This document shows, piece by piece, positions 9,729 to 19,813 of a stretch of 64,000 bases of DNA; position 1 is the stretch's first letter, and the number at the start of each line of letters is the position of its first letter. This DNA is from JBGQAS01 sp963699305 (GTDB lineage Bacteria; Chloroflexota; Anaerolineae; Anaerolineales; Anaerolineaceae), in contig OY969431.1 in the NCBI GenBank assembly GCA_963699305.1, positions 682,001-746,000 on the forward strand. Direction: 5' to 3'. Below the pieces are notes generated by a model. The model was not told the DNA's origin, made no database searches, and saw only the letters and a list, made by a program, of their open reading frames with translations. A program made the translations under genes and the position numbers.

Positions 9729-9989
9729 ATGGTCGGTTGGTTAGGCGCACGAAAAGATAAAAGTGCAGTTAGCGCAAAGGACCGACTAAAGTTAGTCCTA
9801 ATCCAGGATCGGACCAGCCTTTCCTTCGAAATGCTGGAAAAAATGAAAAATGAACTCATCGGTGTGATTTCAAAATATGTAACGATTGATATCTCAGCTG
9901 TCAAAATTCAGATGACGCAAGAAGGTAGAGCTCACCGTTTGGTTGCTGACATCCCGTTAAAGGAAACATCGAAACGCTTTTCTGGTTAA
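9729..9989 (+). CDS. minE: Cell division topological specificity factor MinE
   Basis: An 86-residue protein, the usual size for MinE, directly after minD with a GGAGG ribosome site inside the minD end. It has the family pattern: basic N-terminus, the MinD-interacting helix AKDRLKLVLIQDRTSLS, then the dimerising sheet LIGVISKYVTIDISAVKIQM. It stimulates MinD ATPase and keeps the division inhibitor away from midcell. Confidence 0.93.
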   Translation: MVGWLGARKDKSAVSAKDRLKLVLIQDRTSLSFEMLEKMKNELIGVISKYVTIDISAVKIQMTQEGRAHRLVADIPLKETSKRFSG

Positions 9990-9995
9990 CATACA

Positions 9996-11094
9996 ATGTT
10001 TAACTTGAAGATTTGGCGACATTTTGATTACTGGTTGCTTGGAACCGTACTATTCCTCTGTGTGTTTGGCATAATCATGATCCAATCAGCAGTCGCTGGG
10101 AATATTAATAATGCTGGTAATGTAAACCGCCAGATCACCTTTCTCGGTATCAGTTTTGGGATCATCGTTTTTATGTCTTTTGTTGATTACCGATTTTGGA
10201 GTTCGATTTCCCGTTTCATGTACCTGGGAATTATCGGTCTTCTACTTTTCATTTTATTTACGAGCGGTTCACGATTTGGAGCTTCCAGATGGATTGAAAC
10301 AGGATTATTTTCCATCCAACCAGCTGAATTAGCAAAAGTGGTCATCATCATAGTGTTAGCGGATTACTTTGCCAGAACCAAGGACAATTTAAAAGATCTA
10401 AAATGGGTAGGAAAAAGTATGTTGTTGGTTGCTGGTATGGTAATTTGGATTATCTTGCAACCAAATTTGAGCACTACCATCGTAATTTTTGTAATCTGGT
10501 TCGTATTATTATGGTTGAGTGGGATTTCGATTAAAATATATATTAATATTTGGATTAATTGCCATTATCCTTTTTGCAGTAGCTTTTCCATTTTTGGAGA
10601 CTTATCAACAGCAACGGATCATCAATTTCGTCTTTCCTGATCCTACCGCACGTCATGGGAACACGTACAATGTGGAGCAAGCATTAATTTCCATTGGATC
10701 TGGTGGGTTGATTGGAATGGGATATGGTCATGGAACACAAGTTCAATTACGATATCTTCAGGTAAGACAAACAGATTACATATTCTCCGCGATCGCTGAA
10801 GAGTTTGGATTCGTTGGGACATTATTTATTATCGGTTTGTTATTGTTTGTGATATTCCGATGTTTCCGTGCAGCAAGAATGGCTCCGGATATGTTCGGGT
10901 CACTTATCGCCTATGGATTTGGATTTCTTCTATTTTTTCAAATGTCCGTTAACATCGGAGTGAATTTGAATGTTTTGCCAGTTACTGGATTAACATTACC
11001 ATTTATCAGTTATGGCGGTAGTTCATTGGTATCCCTTTCGATTGGCATTGGGTTAATCGAGAGCATCATCGCTAGAAAGAAAGTCAGTGCATAA
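9996..11094 (+). CDS. rodA: Rod shape-determining SEDS polymerase RodA (frameshifted)
   Basis: SEDS-family glycan polymerase with about ten TM helices. The first frame gives SAVAGNINNAGNVNRQITFL, GASRWIETGLFSIQPAELAK and QPNLSTT; the second gives FPDPTARHGNTYNVEQALISI, GHGTQVQLRYL, TDYIFSAIAEEFGF and LPFISYGGSSLVS. These are the landmark RodA/FtsW motifs in order. The frame changes near 10527 inside a T run; removing one T gives the smooth join SGIRLKYILIFG. The catalytic-loop Glu of IQPAELAK is present. It probably works with the PBP2 encoded upstream. Confidence 0.93.
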
Positions 11095-11116
11095 ACTTTG
11101 CTTGGAGCAATAAATC

Positions 11117-12601
11117 ATGGAAAAAAGTGTTCGAGTCCGGTTTGCGCCTTCACCTACGGGTCATCTCCATTTGGGGGGTGCCAGGACAGCTTTGTATGAT
11201 GTTCTTCTTGCAAAAAAGACCGGAGGTAAATTTATCTTACGAATCGAAGATACAGATCGCAACCGGCTTGTCGAAGGTGCTGAAAAAGAGTTAATGGATT
11301 CTTTAAAATGGATGGGGATTGAATGGGATGAGGGACCTGATTGCGGCGGAGATAGTGGTCCTTACAGACAATTTGAACGTAAGGATATTTATGTAAAATA
11401 CGCTAAGCAATTGATTGAAAGCGGTAATGCTTATTATTGTTTTTGTACTCCCGATCGGTTGGAGAAGGTTCGGCAAGAACAACAAAAACGCAGGGAGGCA
11501 CCACGGTATGATGGAACATGCAGGAGTCTTGCTCTGAAAGATGCTTTGAGGAGAGTTGCTGCTGGTGAACGACATGTAGTGCGTTTTAAGACTCCAAAGG
11601 AAGGTTCGACTACGGTGCGTGATGTCGTCCGTGGTGAGATAACCGTAGAAAACCGAACTATCGATGACTATATCCTGGTGCGTTCAGATGGGTGGGCACT
11701 CTATCATCTTGCGGCTATGGTTGACGACCATGAGATGAAAATCTCCCATGTCATCCGAGGGTCAGAGTGGCTTTCCACATTACCTTTGCATGCCCTGGTG
11801 ATAAGAGCATTGAATTGGGAAGAACCAGAATGGATTCATTTATCTGTTTTCTTAAAACCAAGTGGAAAAGGGAAAATGAGCAAGCGGGAAGCGGTTGAAG
11901 CCATGAAGGATGGACATTCCATATTCATTAAAGATTTACAAGGGTTGGGATATCTTCCAGAAGCAGTAGTAAATTGGATTGCATTGATGGGTTGGAGCTA
12001 TGACGACCATACCGAATTCTTCTTCATGGATGATTTGATCCAGAAATTTAGTCTAAACCATTTAAATCCAAGTCCTGCTGCTATAAACTTCACGAAATTG
12101 GATTATTTTAATGGTCTGCATATTCGAAATCTATCGTGTAATGATTTGGCGATGCGGATAAAACCATTTTTTCTGGAAAAGGGATTCACTGTGACCGATG
12201 CCGTGCTTTTAAAAATCGCGCCCATTATCAGAGAGCGAATTACCACGTTGGATGAATCCGTTGAAATGGCAGGATTTTTTTTCAAAGAAACTGTAAATCC
12301 TCAGAAGAATGAGTTAGTCGCAAAAGGCTTATCCGGTGATGAATCAGCGGAATTACTAGCAAAAATCATAGAGGTTTTAACGAAAGTTCAACCCTTTACT
12401 GTATCTGAAACAGAACCACCAATGCGGGAATTGGTGGAAAAACTTGAATTAACTTCAGGTCAAGTTTTTGGGATGATGCGCGTTGCAGTAACTGGACAAA
12501 AAGTAAGTCCACCACTTTTTGAGAGCATGGAAATAATTGGAAAAGAGATCGTTCTAGAACGGTTAACCCAAGCCTTGGAGATAATAAAAACTGCGGAATG
12601 A
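11117..12601 (+). CDS. gltX: Glutamyl-tRNA synthetase
   Basis: Class I synthetase of 494 residues. The signature FAPSPTGHLHLGGART lies near residues 9-24 and the KMSKR loop (GKGKMSKREA) near 253. The Zn-like stretch YCFCTPDRLE and the anticodon-binding helical domain follow. Many bacteria without GlnRS use a non-discriminating GluRS plus GatCAB; a tRNA-Gln gene lies immediately downstream, but nothing here decides between the two modes. It follows rodA by 22 nt and may be co-transcribed with the shape and division cluster. Confidence 0.95.
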   Translation: MEKSVRVRFAPSPTGHLHLGGARTALYDVLLAKKTGGKFILRIEDTDRNRLVEGAEKELMDSLKWMGIEWDEGPDCGGDSGPYRQFERKDIYVKYAKQLIESGNAYYCFCTPDRLEKVRQEQQKRREAPRYDGTCRSLALKDALRRVAAGERHVVRFKTPKEGSTTVRDVVRGEITVENRTIDDYILVRSDGWALYHLAAMVDDHEMKISHVIRGSEWLSTLPLHALVIRALNWEEPEWIHLSVFLKPSGKGKMSKREAVEAMKDGHSIFIKDLQGLGYLPEAVVNWIALMGWSYDDHTEFFFMDDLIQKFSLNHLNPSPAAINFTKLDYFNGLHIRNLSCNDLAMRIKPFFLEKGFTVTDAVLLKIAPIIRERITTLDESVEMAGFFFKETVNPQKNELVAKGLSGDESAELLAKIIEVLTKVQPFTVSETEPPMRELVEKLELTSGQVFGMMRVAVTGQKVSPPLFESMEIIGKEIVLERLTQALEIIKTAE

Positions 12602-12654
12602 TATTCTTTCAATCTGTAAAAAAGAATTGTGGTAAAATAACGCACTCAGGCCTT

Positions 12655-12725
12655 TGGGGGCTCGTCTAACGGCAGGACAGCAGACTCTGAATCTGCTTGT
12701 AGAGGTTCGAATCCTTTGCCCCCAG
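12655..12725 (+). tRNA. tRNA-Gln (CTG)
   Basis: The acceptor stem TGGGGGC pairs with GCCCCCA, the anticodon stem GCAGA/TCTGC encloses CTCTGAA (anticodon CTG), and the T loop is GGTTCGAATCC. The U1-A72 end pair is the usual bacterial tRNA-Gln feature. CCA is encoded directly after the discriminator (12726-12728). Confidence 0.95.
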
Positions 12726-12736
12726 CCAAAAAATAG

Positions 12737-12754
12737 ACCCGCATAATTGCGGGT
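12737..12754. terminator. Bidirectional hairpin terminator
   Basis: A 7-bp GC-rich stem ACCCGCA/TGCGGGT. On the plus strand it is followed by TTATGATTTTT after tRNA-Gln; on the minus strand by CTATTTTTT after the FAD reductase gene. Confidence 0.8.
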
Positions 12755-12772
12755 TTATGATTTTTCTACCCA

Positions 12773-13960
12773 TTAACTGATTTTACCTGTCAGATCTTTT
12801 TCAGAATACGGACCTTTTTGTTTGATTAATTCCCGCGCTGCGTCCACTTTTCCCCACACATTCCAGAGCAAAACTCCTCTGAGGATGCCGTTTTTGGTAT
12901 AGTAAAGGACACCTTTCTTAAATTTATCTTGCCAATCACTGAATATATCTAATCTCGAATCCAATTCTCCCACAGCTTCATACCCCAAATCAAACATATC
13001 CGAATAAAAGAAAGGAAGGTAATTGTAAGAATGGGGCTCGCCTGCCATATTCCTGCCTGCTGTTTTTCCCATTTCCTTGGCATTATCCTCATGCTCCACC
13101 CGCCTGCGTACTTCCAAGACTGGATCAAAATAATTGGCAACATCACCTGCAGCATAAATACCAGGATGATTTGTTTCACAATATTCATTTACATTTATTC
13201 CATTTGAGACTTCGATACCTGCTTGTTCTGCAATTTGAATATTGGGAATGATTCCAAGGCCGGCTAATACGTAATCTGAGAAAACCAATTTCTCATCACC
13301 CTGATTATCTTTTATTTTTAAGGTCCATTGTTTTCCACGCGGTTCTACGCTTTCGATTGTGGTGCCCGGAAATAATGCGACACCTTTTTGTTGATAATAA
13401 CCATTAACATAATCTGCGAGATATTTTGGTAGTACCCTAGCTGAAATACCTTCTTCCATAAAAACCATGGTCACTTTTTTGCCTTGATCTGATAATACTG
13501 ATGCGATCTCAGATCCTATAAAACCACCTCCGATAATTCCAAACGTTGTAAAGTGATCGACTCCTTCTCGAAGCCTTCTATAATCTTCAAGATATCGGTA
13601 ATAGTTAATCTCGGGATTTTCCAAGGGTAATTTGCGCGGAGTACCTCCATTTGAGAATAGTAATTTTTGAAAATATAATTCTTCCCCATTAGCTGTAATT
13701 ACTTTTTTATTATTAATTTCCAATATTTTTGCAGATGTATCGAGCAACAAATCCACCCCCAGATCTTTTGTATTTCGCCAAATCTTATCAAGAGGTTTTC
13801 CCTTCCATAAGCTTTTTGATAGCGGTGGACGACTGTAGGGTGGATCTTTTTCGTCCGAAAGGATTACAACGCTTCCATTTTTGTCTATTTCCCGGATTCC
13901 TCGTACTGCAGAATCCGCTGTTTCACCGCCACCGATGATTAAATAATCATATTTTTTCAT
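12773..13960 (-). CDS. FAD-dependent NAD(P)H oxidoreductase (pyridine nucleotide-disulfide family)
   Basis: A 395-residue two-dinucleotide-domain flavoprotein. The N-terminal FAD motif is DYLIIGGGETADSAVRGI, the internal NAD(P) motif is FGIIGGGFIGSEIASVLSD (about residues 144-160), and the second FAD contact is PGIYAAGDVANYFD. The layout matches ferredoxin-reductase, nitrite-reductase-like or AIF-type enzymes rather than disulfide reductases, because no redox CxxxxC is seen. The electron acceptor is unknown. It lies downstream of the MFS gene with its own AAGGTGAGG ribosome site. Confidence 0.8.
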   Translation of the reverse strand: MKKYDYLIIGGGETADSAVRGIREIDKNGSVVILSDEKDPPYSRPPLSKSLWKGKPLDKIWRNTKDLGVDLLLDTSAKILEINNKKVITANGEELYFQKLLFSNGGTPRKLPLENPEINYYRYLEDYRRLREGVDHFTTFGIIGGGFIGSEIASVLSDQGKKVTMVFMEEGISARVLPKYLADYVNGYYQQKGVALFPGTTIESVEPRGKQWTLKIKDNQGDEKLVFSDYVLAGLGIIPNIQIAEQAGIEVSNGINVNEYCETNHPGIYAAGDVANYFDPVLEVRRRVEHEDNAKEMGKTAGRNMAGEPHSYNYLPFFYSDMFDLGYEAVGELDSRLDIFSDWQDKFKKGVLYYTKNGILRGVLLWNVWGKVDAARELIKQKGPYSEKDLTGKIS

Positions 13961-14017
13961 GATAACCTCACCTTGATATTATTATATATATTTTAGATGC
14001 TGTGTGCAGCGGGAGGA

Positions 14018-15278
14018 TTAACGATGGTCATTTTCGGATTTTGATTCAACAAAAAAATGAAGGACGAAGGCGGTTATGATAGCAAAAACAATAGAAACAA
14101 TGAAAGTGACGGAATAACTAAACTGGTCTGCCAGCCATCCTCCCAGGATTGGAGCAAGGATAGCAATGGGTGCGCCGGAAGTATTGACGATACCCACATA
14201 TGTAGGTCTATTTTTATCGGTACCAAACTCCAGTGAGTAAGCAATTCCAATCGTCCAAAATGCGGTTCCAGCAATACCATCCAATACCATCACTAAATAA
14301 AAAAGAATCGGTTCTTTTGCAAAGAGGACAACCAAAGAGCTAAGTGCAGCTGCCATCGCTCCAAGTTCAAAAACCCTTCGATGATTCCAATGATCTGCAA
14401 CCCAACCCAGGATAGGATTTGCAACAACCATGGTGATCATCAAAATTGCGGTCATAATACCCGCTTCCGAAGTACTGAGGTTAAATTTACGAACAGCGTA
14501 AATAATAAAGAAGGCAAATGCCATCATGCCTAATTGATACAGAAAACGACTGATTAAGAATCCTACGAAAGGTTTATCGTGAGATACGATCTCGATCACA
14601 TGTTTCCAAAGGGAAGGCTGTTCTGAACGTTCTATGATTGACGCGGTCTCAATTTCACGCTGTCCGATTTAGGAAAAACCAGGAAACAATCATGAATACG
14701 AAAGCGATGAAGAAACATAGAGCAAAACCTGTGCTTGCCGGAGTACCTTGAAGAATGAAACCGGCTGCAATCGCACCAACACTTGATAGTAGATTGGCAG
14801 CTGCTGATTGCGCACCAAAAAATGTTCCTCGATTTAATGCAGGGATGACTTTCCCAATTAAAATTTGCCACGCATTTGCTGTCATCCCGGCGCCCAATCC
14901 CTGCCAGACAAGCAGTATGAACGTAATGATCAAAGTCATGGTAGGCGGTAATTTTGTATAGAACAGAGCTAAAATCCCTAGTCCCAAATAAGGAAGTCGT
15001 TCGTGAATGGTCATCAACACCACAAAGGGTTTTAATCGTTTCATCGAAGAAACGCGTTGAGCGGTGAGTATTTGCGGTAATTGCCAACCCATACTGTGGA
15101 TGGCTGGGATCAGCCCGATCAAGATTGCGGAGTTGCTTAAGTGAGAAACAAAAAGGGGAATAATTGTAGAAAAGGATGCGAAACCAATCGCGAAACCAAA
15201 AAACGCCCCATCGAAAACATTAGTGATGAAGTTAAATCTGTAATTCTTGAGAATAAATCGGTTTTCTTTAAGAGCCAT
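14018..15278 (-). CDS. MFS transporter (frameshifted)
   Basis: Two frames together give a permease of about 420 residues with roughly 12 TM helices. The first part (from 15278) has NVFDGAFFGFAIGFASF and ends at FFLNR; the second continues REIETASIIERSEQPSLWKH as the central cytoplasmic loop, then six more helices with GWVADHWNHRRVFELG, a typical MFS loop 8-9 motif. One surplus G near 14664 causes the break. The substrate cannot be inferred. Homologues in this lineage are usually labelled simply MFS. Confidence 0.8.
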
Positions 15279-15300
15279 ACAGAAAGATCATAAGTTGAGG

Positions 15301-15328
15301 AAGACCCCGAAATTATAATCGGGGTCTT
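15301..15328 (-). terminator. Hairpin after the small Cys/acidic protein gene
   Basis: A perfect 10-bp stem AAGACCCCGA/TCGGGGTCTT with an 8-nt loop lies between the small gene and the MFS gene. The T tail is weak in both directions, so termination may be partial. Confidence 0.5.
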
Positions 15329-15349
15329 CTTTCATTATAAAGCTAGAGC

Positions 15350-15583
15350 TTAATATTCATCCTTCTCTTCATCGTCCCAATCATCTTCATCTTCTTCTTC
15401 GTCTTCCAACTCCTCCCATTCATCTTCCTCTTCTGTATCTTCCCAGTCTTCATTATGAGCAGCTTCTGCATTGGGAGAGTAGGTTATACAGCCAGAATCC
15501 GGATCGAATTCCACTTGAGCTGCACTGCAATAGCCATCATCCAAGAATGCACAATCAAGGTAGTGACAGCGAATACGCGCCAT
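15350..15583 (-). CDS. Small DUF1540-like Cys protein with acidic tail
   Basis: A 77-residue protein. The N-terminal half has four cysteines spaced CHYLDC, then a Cys in DDGYC, then a fourth in DSGCITY, resembling the metal-binding DUF1540 pattern. The C-terminal half is almost entirely Glu, Asp and Trp. Such a tail suggests metal buffering, nucleic-acid mimicry or contact with a basic partner, but no function is known to me. A ribosome site (GAGGA) precedes ATG. It stands alone between rel and the MFS gene. Confidence 0.7.
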   Translation of the reverse strand: MARIRCHYLDCAFLDDGYCSAAQVEFDPDSGCITYSPNAEAAHNEDWEDTEEEDEWEELEDEEEDEDDWDDEEKDEY

Positions 15584-15671
15584 AAAAATCCTCCTCTAAT
15601 TTCGTAATAATGCAGGCTGCGATTTTACCAAAAGGTTTCAAATACAGCAAGCATTAACGAAGCAATTTATA

Positions 15672-17888
15672 TTATCCAGGATTCAGTCGATGTGCCTCCA
15701 TTACGTTTGGCAAATTCTCGATTTTCGTCAAAATCCTGCTTAACTGTGAAATATCTGAAATATCCAAATTTATATAGATTGTTGCAAGATTTTGCGAAAC
15801 TTTGACATTAATATCCGTCATATTTACCCCATCATTATTAAGAATGTTCGTGATGTCACCCATCAAACCTTGACGATCGTAAGCTTTTACCTGTACGGGA
15901 ATTGGGAATGTTCTTTTTGGCTCGCCCCAAGAAACCTTGACAATTCGTTCACGGTCTTTCATTCTAAGTACGTTTGGACAATCCAAGCGATGAATGGTTG
16001 CGCCTCTCCCCCGGGTGATATAACCAATAATTTCGTCCCCCGGAGCCGGGTGACAACATTTAGCTAGGGTGGAAAGGATGCCTTTTAGACCAAGAACTGA
16101 GACAGCATTTTCAATCGGTTTCTCTTCGGTCGGATGTTTTAGTTCAATGGTTGTTTCTTTTGTTTTTTCTTCTTCACTGATCTTGTTGACGATCCTGCCC
16201 ATGGCTGTATCGCCACAACCAAGGGCTACGTAAAGGTCGTCAATCGTTCTGTATTCTAAGGATTGCGCAAGATTTTCAAGATCGACATTTACAACCCCAA
16301 GCCGACGTAGTTCCCGATCAAAGAGAATTTTACCTTGTGTTAAATTTTGCTCGCGGTCCAGTCGTTTAAACCAGGCACGTATCTTTGAACGAGTACGTTG
16401 GGTTTTGACAAGACTTAGGTTTGGATTCAACCAATCACGGCTGGGTCCACCTTGTTTAGCGGTAAGTATCTCCACTTGATCCCCGGTTTTTAGAACATGA
16501 TCAAGCGTAACAAGTTTACCGTTTACTTTAGCTCCACGGCAGCGGTTACCAATTTCCGTGTGGACATGATAGGCAAAATCGATGGGTGTGGAATTGCTGG
16601 GTAGATCGATAATATCTCCCTTGGGTGTAAATGCAAAAACCCGATCTTCGAAGACATCCGTTTTCATGGAGTCAACGAATTCCTGGGCGTCCTGAACATC
16701 CTGACGCCATTCCATCAATTTACGCAACCAGTTGACTCGCTCCTCATAGAGTTTATTTCTCGGACTCTTTTCCTTGTAACGCCAATGTGCGGCGATGCCA
16801 AACTCGGCATTTTCGTGCATCTCCAATGTCCGAATTTGTACTTCCAAAGGTTTTCCATCATCATAGATTACAGCGGTATGTAGGGATTGATAGAAATTAT
16901 CCTTCGGGACTGCAATATAATCATCGAATTCATGGGGGATGGGGCGCCAATTTGTATGGATTATCCCAAGTGCAGAATAGCATGCTGGTATATCCTGCAC
17001 GATCAAGCGCACTGCGCGGATATCCATCAAATTCTCAAACGCTTTTTCTTTTTCTTCCATTTTTCTGTAAATAGAATAAATATGTTTTGGGCGGCCAGAA
17101 ATTTCAGCGGTGATATTCGATTCCAACAAGACTTCTTTTAGTCGGGTGATTATCTTCTCAATTTGATTGGAACGTGCTTCCTGTTCTTCGGTTACTTTTT
17201 CTGCAATCTCTCTAAATTTATCTGGATTGACATAGCGAAAAGCCAGATCTTCAAGTTCCCATTTCATCTGCCAGATTCCGAGCCGGTTTGCCAGTGGTGC
17301 AAAAATATCCAAAGTTTCCTGACCAATTTTTTTTCTCTCAATTTCTGGCAGGTAACTAAGCGTACGCATATTGTGTAAACGATCTGCGAGCTTGATTACA
17401 ACCACGCGGATATCCTCTCCCATTGCAAGGAAGGTCTTTCGCAGTGTCTCATTTGCCAATTCTTTTCGGCGTGATTTCTGAGCCGTTTGCGAAATCGGGG
17501 ATTCGGGTTTCGTTTGTTTTGGATTCGATTTTTTGGAGTCAAAGAATTGTTGATCACCTTGCGAAACACGCGGAAGTTGAGTAAGTTTTGTAACGCCATC
17601 CACCAATTTTGCGACTTCGTCACCGAACCCCTTCTTAATGTCCTGGAGTGACAAATTAGTGTCTTCTACTGTGTCGTGCAATAACCCTGCAATAACGACA
17701 ACTGGAGGAACTCCCATATCTGCCAGTATCCGAGCTACGGATACACAATGAGTAATATAGGGATCACCTGAAGCCCTTTTTTGTCCAGAATGAGCTTTTA
17801 CAGCAACCTGATAGGCTTTAAGGATTGTATCCCGATCGACTGATGTAAAATATTCCGGCAGTGATTTAATTAGTTCTTCAATTTTCAT
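15672..17888 (-). CDS. rel: Bifunctional (p)ppGpp synthetase/hydrolase Rel
   Basis: Long RelA/SpoT homologue of about 738 residues. The hydrolase HD domain has ITHCVSVARIL and LLHDTVEDT, both needed for Mn2+-dependent hydrolysis, and DRLHNMRTL. The synthetase domain has DIRAVRLIV and DNFYQSLHTAV with EVQIRT. TGS follows (VFAFTPKGDIIDLP), then the zinc-finger region with KCCHPAPGD, and ACT at the end. Both activities look intact, so it is probably the sole alarmone enzyme. ATG 17888 gives the family-typical MKIEELIKSLPEYF; an in-frame TTG at 17921 with AAAGGGGA just before it would add 11 residues. Confidence 0.93.
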   Translation of the reverse strand: MKIEELIKSLPEYFTSVDRDTILKAYQVAVKAHSGQKRASGDPYITHCVSVARILADMGVPPVVVIAGLLHDTVEDTNLSLQDIKKGFGDEVAKLVDGVTKLTQLPRVSQGDQQFFDSKKSNPKQTKPESPISQTAQKSRRKELANETLRKTFLAMGEDIRVVVIKLADRLHNMRTLSYLPEIERKKIGQETLDIFAPLANRLGIWQMKWELEDLAFRYVNPDKFREIAEKVTEEQEARSNQIEKIITRLKEVLLESNITAEISGRPKHIYSIYRKMEEKEKAFENLMDIRAVRLIVQDIPACYSALGIIHTNWRPIPHEFDDYIAVPKDNFYQSLHTAVIYDDGKPLEVQIRTLEMHENAEFGIAAHWRYKEKSPRNKLYEERVNWLRKLMEWRQDVQDAQEFVDSMKTDVFEDRVFAFTPKGDIIDLPSNSTPIDFAYHVHTEIGNRCRGAKVNGKLVTLDHVLKTGDQVEILTAKQGGPSRDWLNPNLSLVKTQRTRSKIRAWFKRLDREQNLTQGKILFDRELRRLGVVNVDLENLAQSLEYRTIDDLYVALGCGDTAMGRIVNKISEEEKTKETTIELKHPTEEKPIENAVSVLGLKGILSTLAKCCHPAPGDEIIGYITRGRGATIHRLDCPNVLRMKDRERIVKVSWGEPKRTFPIPVQVKAYDRQGLMGDITNILNNDGVNMTDINVKVSQNLATIYINLDISDISQLSRILTKIENLPNVMEAHRLNPG

Positions 17889-17982
17889 AATAGTGATATA
17901 AAATTTCCTGCTAGTATACAATCCCCTTTGTAATAATTACAAGTACTTTCATTTTTTACTCAGCAGCATCCATTTATTGAAT

Positions 17983-18652
17983 TTACATCATTGATTGTAC
18001 TTTCTCAATCAAATCAATTGGGTTAACACCATCAAAGGAAATCAAATGAATATCAGCGAAAGAGATATCCAGTTGTGATGAAATGTTGTTCGGCACTGCA
18101 ACACAAAATATACCTGCTGATTGCGCTGCCCGGATACCATTAGGGGAATCCTCAAAAACGATGACTTCTTTGGAAGTTAAATTAAAGACCTTTATGAGCT
18201 GCGATAAAAAGATCTGGTGCGGGTTTGACATTGGATACTTCATCAGAAGTTAGAATGGGATCAAAAAATTGCTCCAGGTTGAATCTTTGTAAATGGGAAG
18301 TTACCCATGCGCGATCTGAACTTGAGGCAATTGCCATAGGAAAATTATATTTTTCAGCCAAGTGAAGAAAATCTAATATCCCAGGTAAGAGTGGCTGACT
18401 TGCTAGAAATTCCATCTCCCGCTTTTGTTGAAATGACCGCCAAAGAGAATGGTCAATCGGTTGTCCTACTAGGTTTTCCAAATGGATTAGTGGATTGAAA
18501 TGTAATTCAGAACTGCCAAGACATTTCGCATAGTCATTGATATTTAGCTCCTGATTGAAATTACGGTAAATTTCCTGCCATGATTGAAAAACAGGAGTCT
18601 CAGTATCCAGAATCAATCCATCGAAGTCGAATATCAATCCTTTTATCGTCAT
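17983..18652 (-). CDS. HAD-superfamily phosphatase (frameshifted)
   Basis: Beta-phosphoglucomutase-like HAD hydrolase. Motif I is IFDFDGLILDTE, motif II IASSSDRAW, motif III Lys in VSNVKPAPDLF, and motif IV VFEDSPNG. The break near 18193 is one surplus G: removal joins LFIAAHKVFNLTSKEV. The ATG shares one base with the stop of the upstream FAD oxidoreductase (TAATG), so it belongs to the three-gene dehydrogenase operon. The substrate is unknown; the operon context hints at a phosphorylated or toxic side product of the dehydrogenase. Confidence 0.8.
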
Positions 18653-19813
18653 TACTTTAGTTTTTCTTGCCCTTTAAATTCACGATAAGGTGAAAGGTAA
18701 GGAAGGAAGTCCATATCTTGTTTCGTGAGTGAATTATTTATAAATCTTACCAACAATTCCCCAACACCGGGACCTAGCATAAACCCTTGACCACACATTC
18801 CAGTAGCCAATAAAAATCCCTCAACCTCTTTTGACCATCCGATGATTGGAAAACCATCCGGAGTCATTGGATACAACCCCCTCCAAGTGCGGCGGACACG
18901 GATATTTGCCAACTTAGGGATGATTTCGATCATCCTTTTTGAAACCATCGGCAGAAAAACGCTGGTTTCACGTGTGTCAAATCCCCAAATACTTGGGTTT
19001 GGTGTAATACAGAAGACAATTTGCCCAGTTGTGTGTTGATAAAAGTAGTAATTAGTAGAACCAGGAGCAGGTCGTATATCAACAATCATTGGACGTAGAA
19101 ACCGAGCAACAGGTTCGGTAATCGCGGCTTCATGTGAATCCGGGTGGATAGGGATTTCGAGTCCAAGCAGGGAGGCAATGTTATTGGACCATCCACCTGC
19201 AGCATTGATCACAATTTCAGCGGAATATTTGCCAGTATCTGTGGCTATTCCCGAAACTCTTCCATTTCGAGTGGAAATTGAAATTACTTTCTCTTGAAAT
19301 AAAAATTTCGCACCCAATTTTTTTGCTTGCTCATAAAAGGCGTGGATGGCGAGCAGGGGAGAGGCATTGCCATCATCCGGTGAGAGAGTCCCTCCGAGCA
19401 ACCCTTCCGGATTCAAATCCGGAATTTCTGCCAACAATTCCTTTTTTCCCAGCCATTTAATATTCAAACCATACTGCTTTTGAATAATTTAATAATTCCT
19501 TGAGTGATTTTTCTTCTTTTGCACGGTACGCAACGAAGCAATAACCTCCTTTGTACCACTCAATATCATCTCCAAAGGTTTCCTTCCAGGAGGAAAAAAT
19601 CTCAATACTTCTTTGACACAGTTGAATTTTTGCAGGGTCAGAATGGGTTGCACGGATCCCACCAATCGCATGTTTGTTAGAGCCCTGTCCCACGGAAATG
19701 TTTTTATCCAGAACAAGCACCTTGTATCCCGCTTTTGCGAGGAAATATGCTGCAGGTGTACCTATGGAACCTGCTCCAATGATGATGATGTCGTAATGAG
19801 GGATATTATTCAT
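18652..19813 (-). CDS. FAD-dependent amine/amino-acid dehydrogenase, beta subunit (DAO fold, frameshifted)
   Basis: DAO-type flavoprotein like sarcosine oxidase beta, HcnC or the beta subunit of dye-linked proline dehydrogenase. The FAD motif DIIIIGAGSIGTPAAYFLAK is near the N-terminus, followed by NKHAIGGIRATHSD. The second frame has INAAGGWSNNIASLLG and ends with RTWRGLYPMTPDGFPIIGW and GMCGQGFMLGPGVGELL. The break near 19485 is a one-base indel, after which the reading is QKQYGLNIKWLGKKELL. It overlaps the alpha gene by 8 nt. The two subunits probably form one heteromeric dehydrogenase; the substrate (proline, sarcosine, an opine or similar) is not decidable. Confidence 0.8.

Noticed and set aside
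4792..11094. mreC, minC, minD and rodA as true pseudogenes
   Set aside because: All are complete on both sides of a one-base change, mostly in homopolymers, and all are normally needed for growth or shape.
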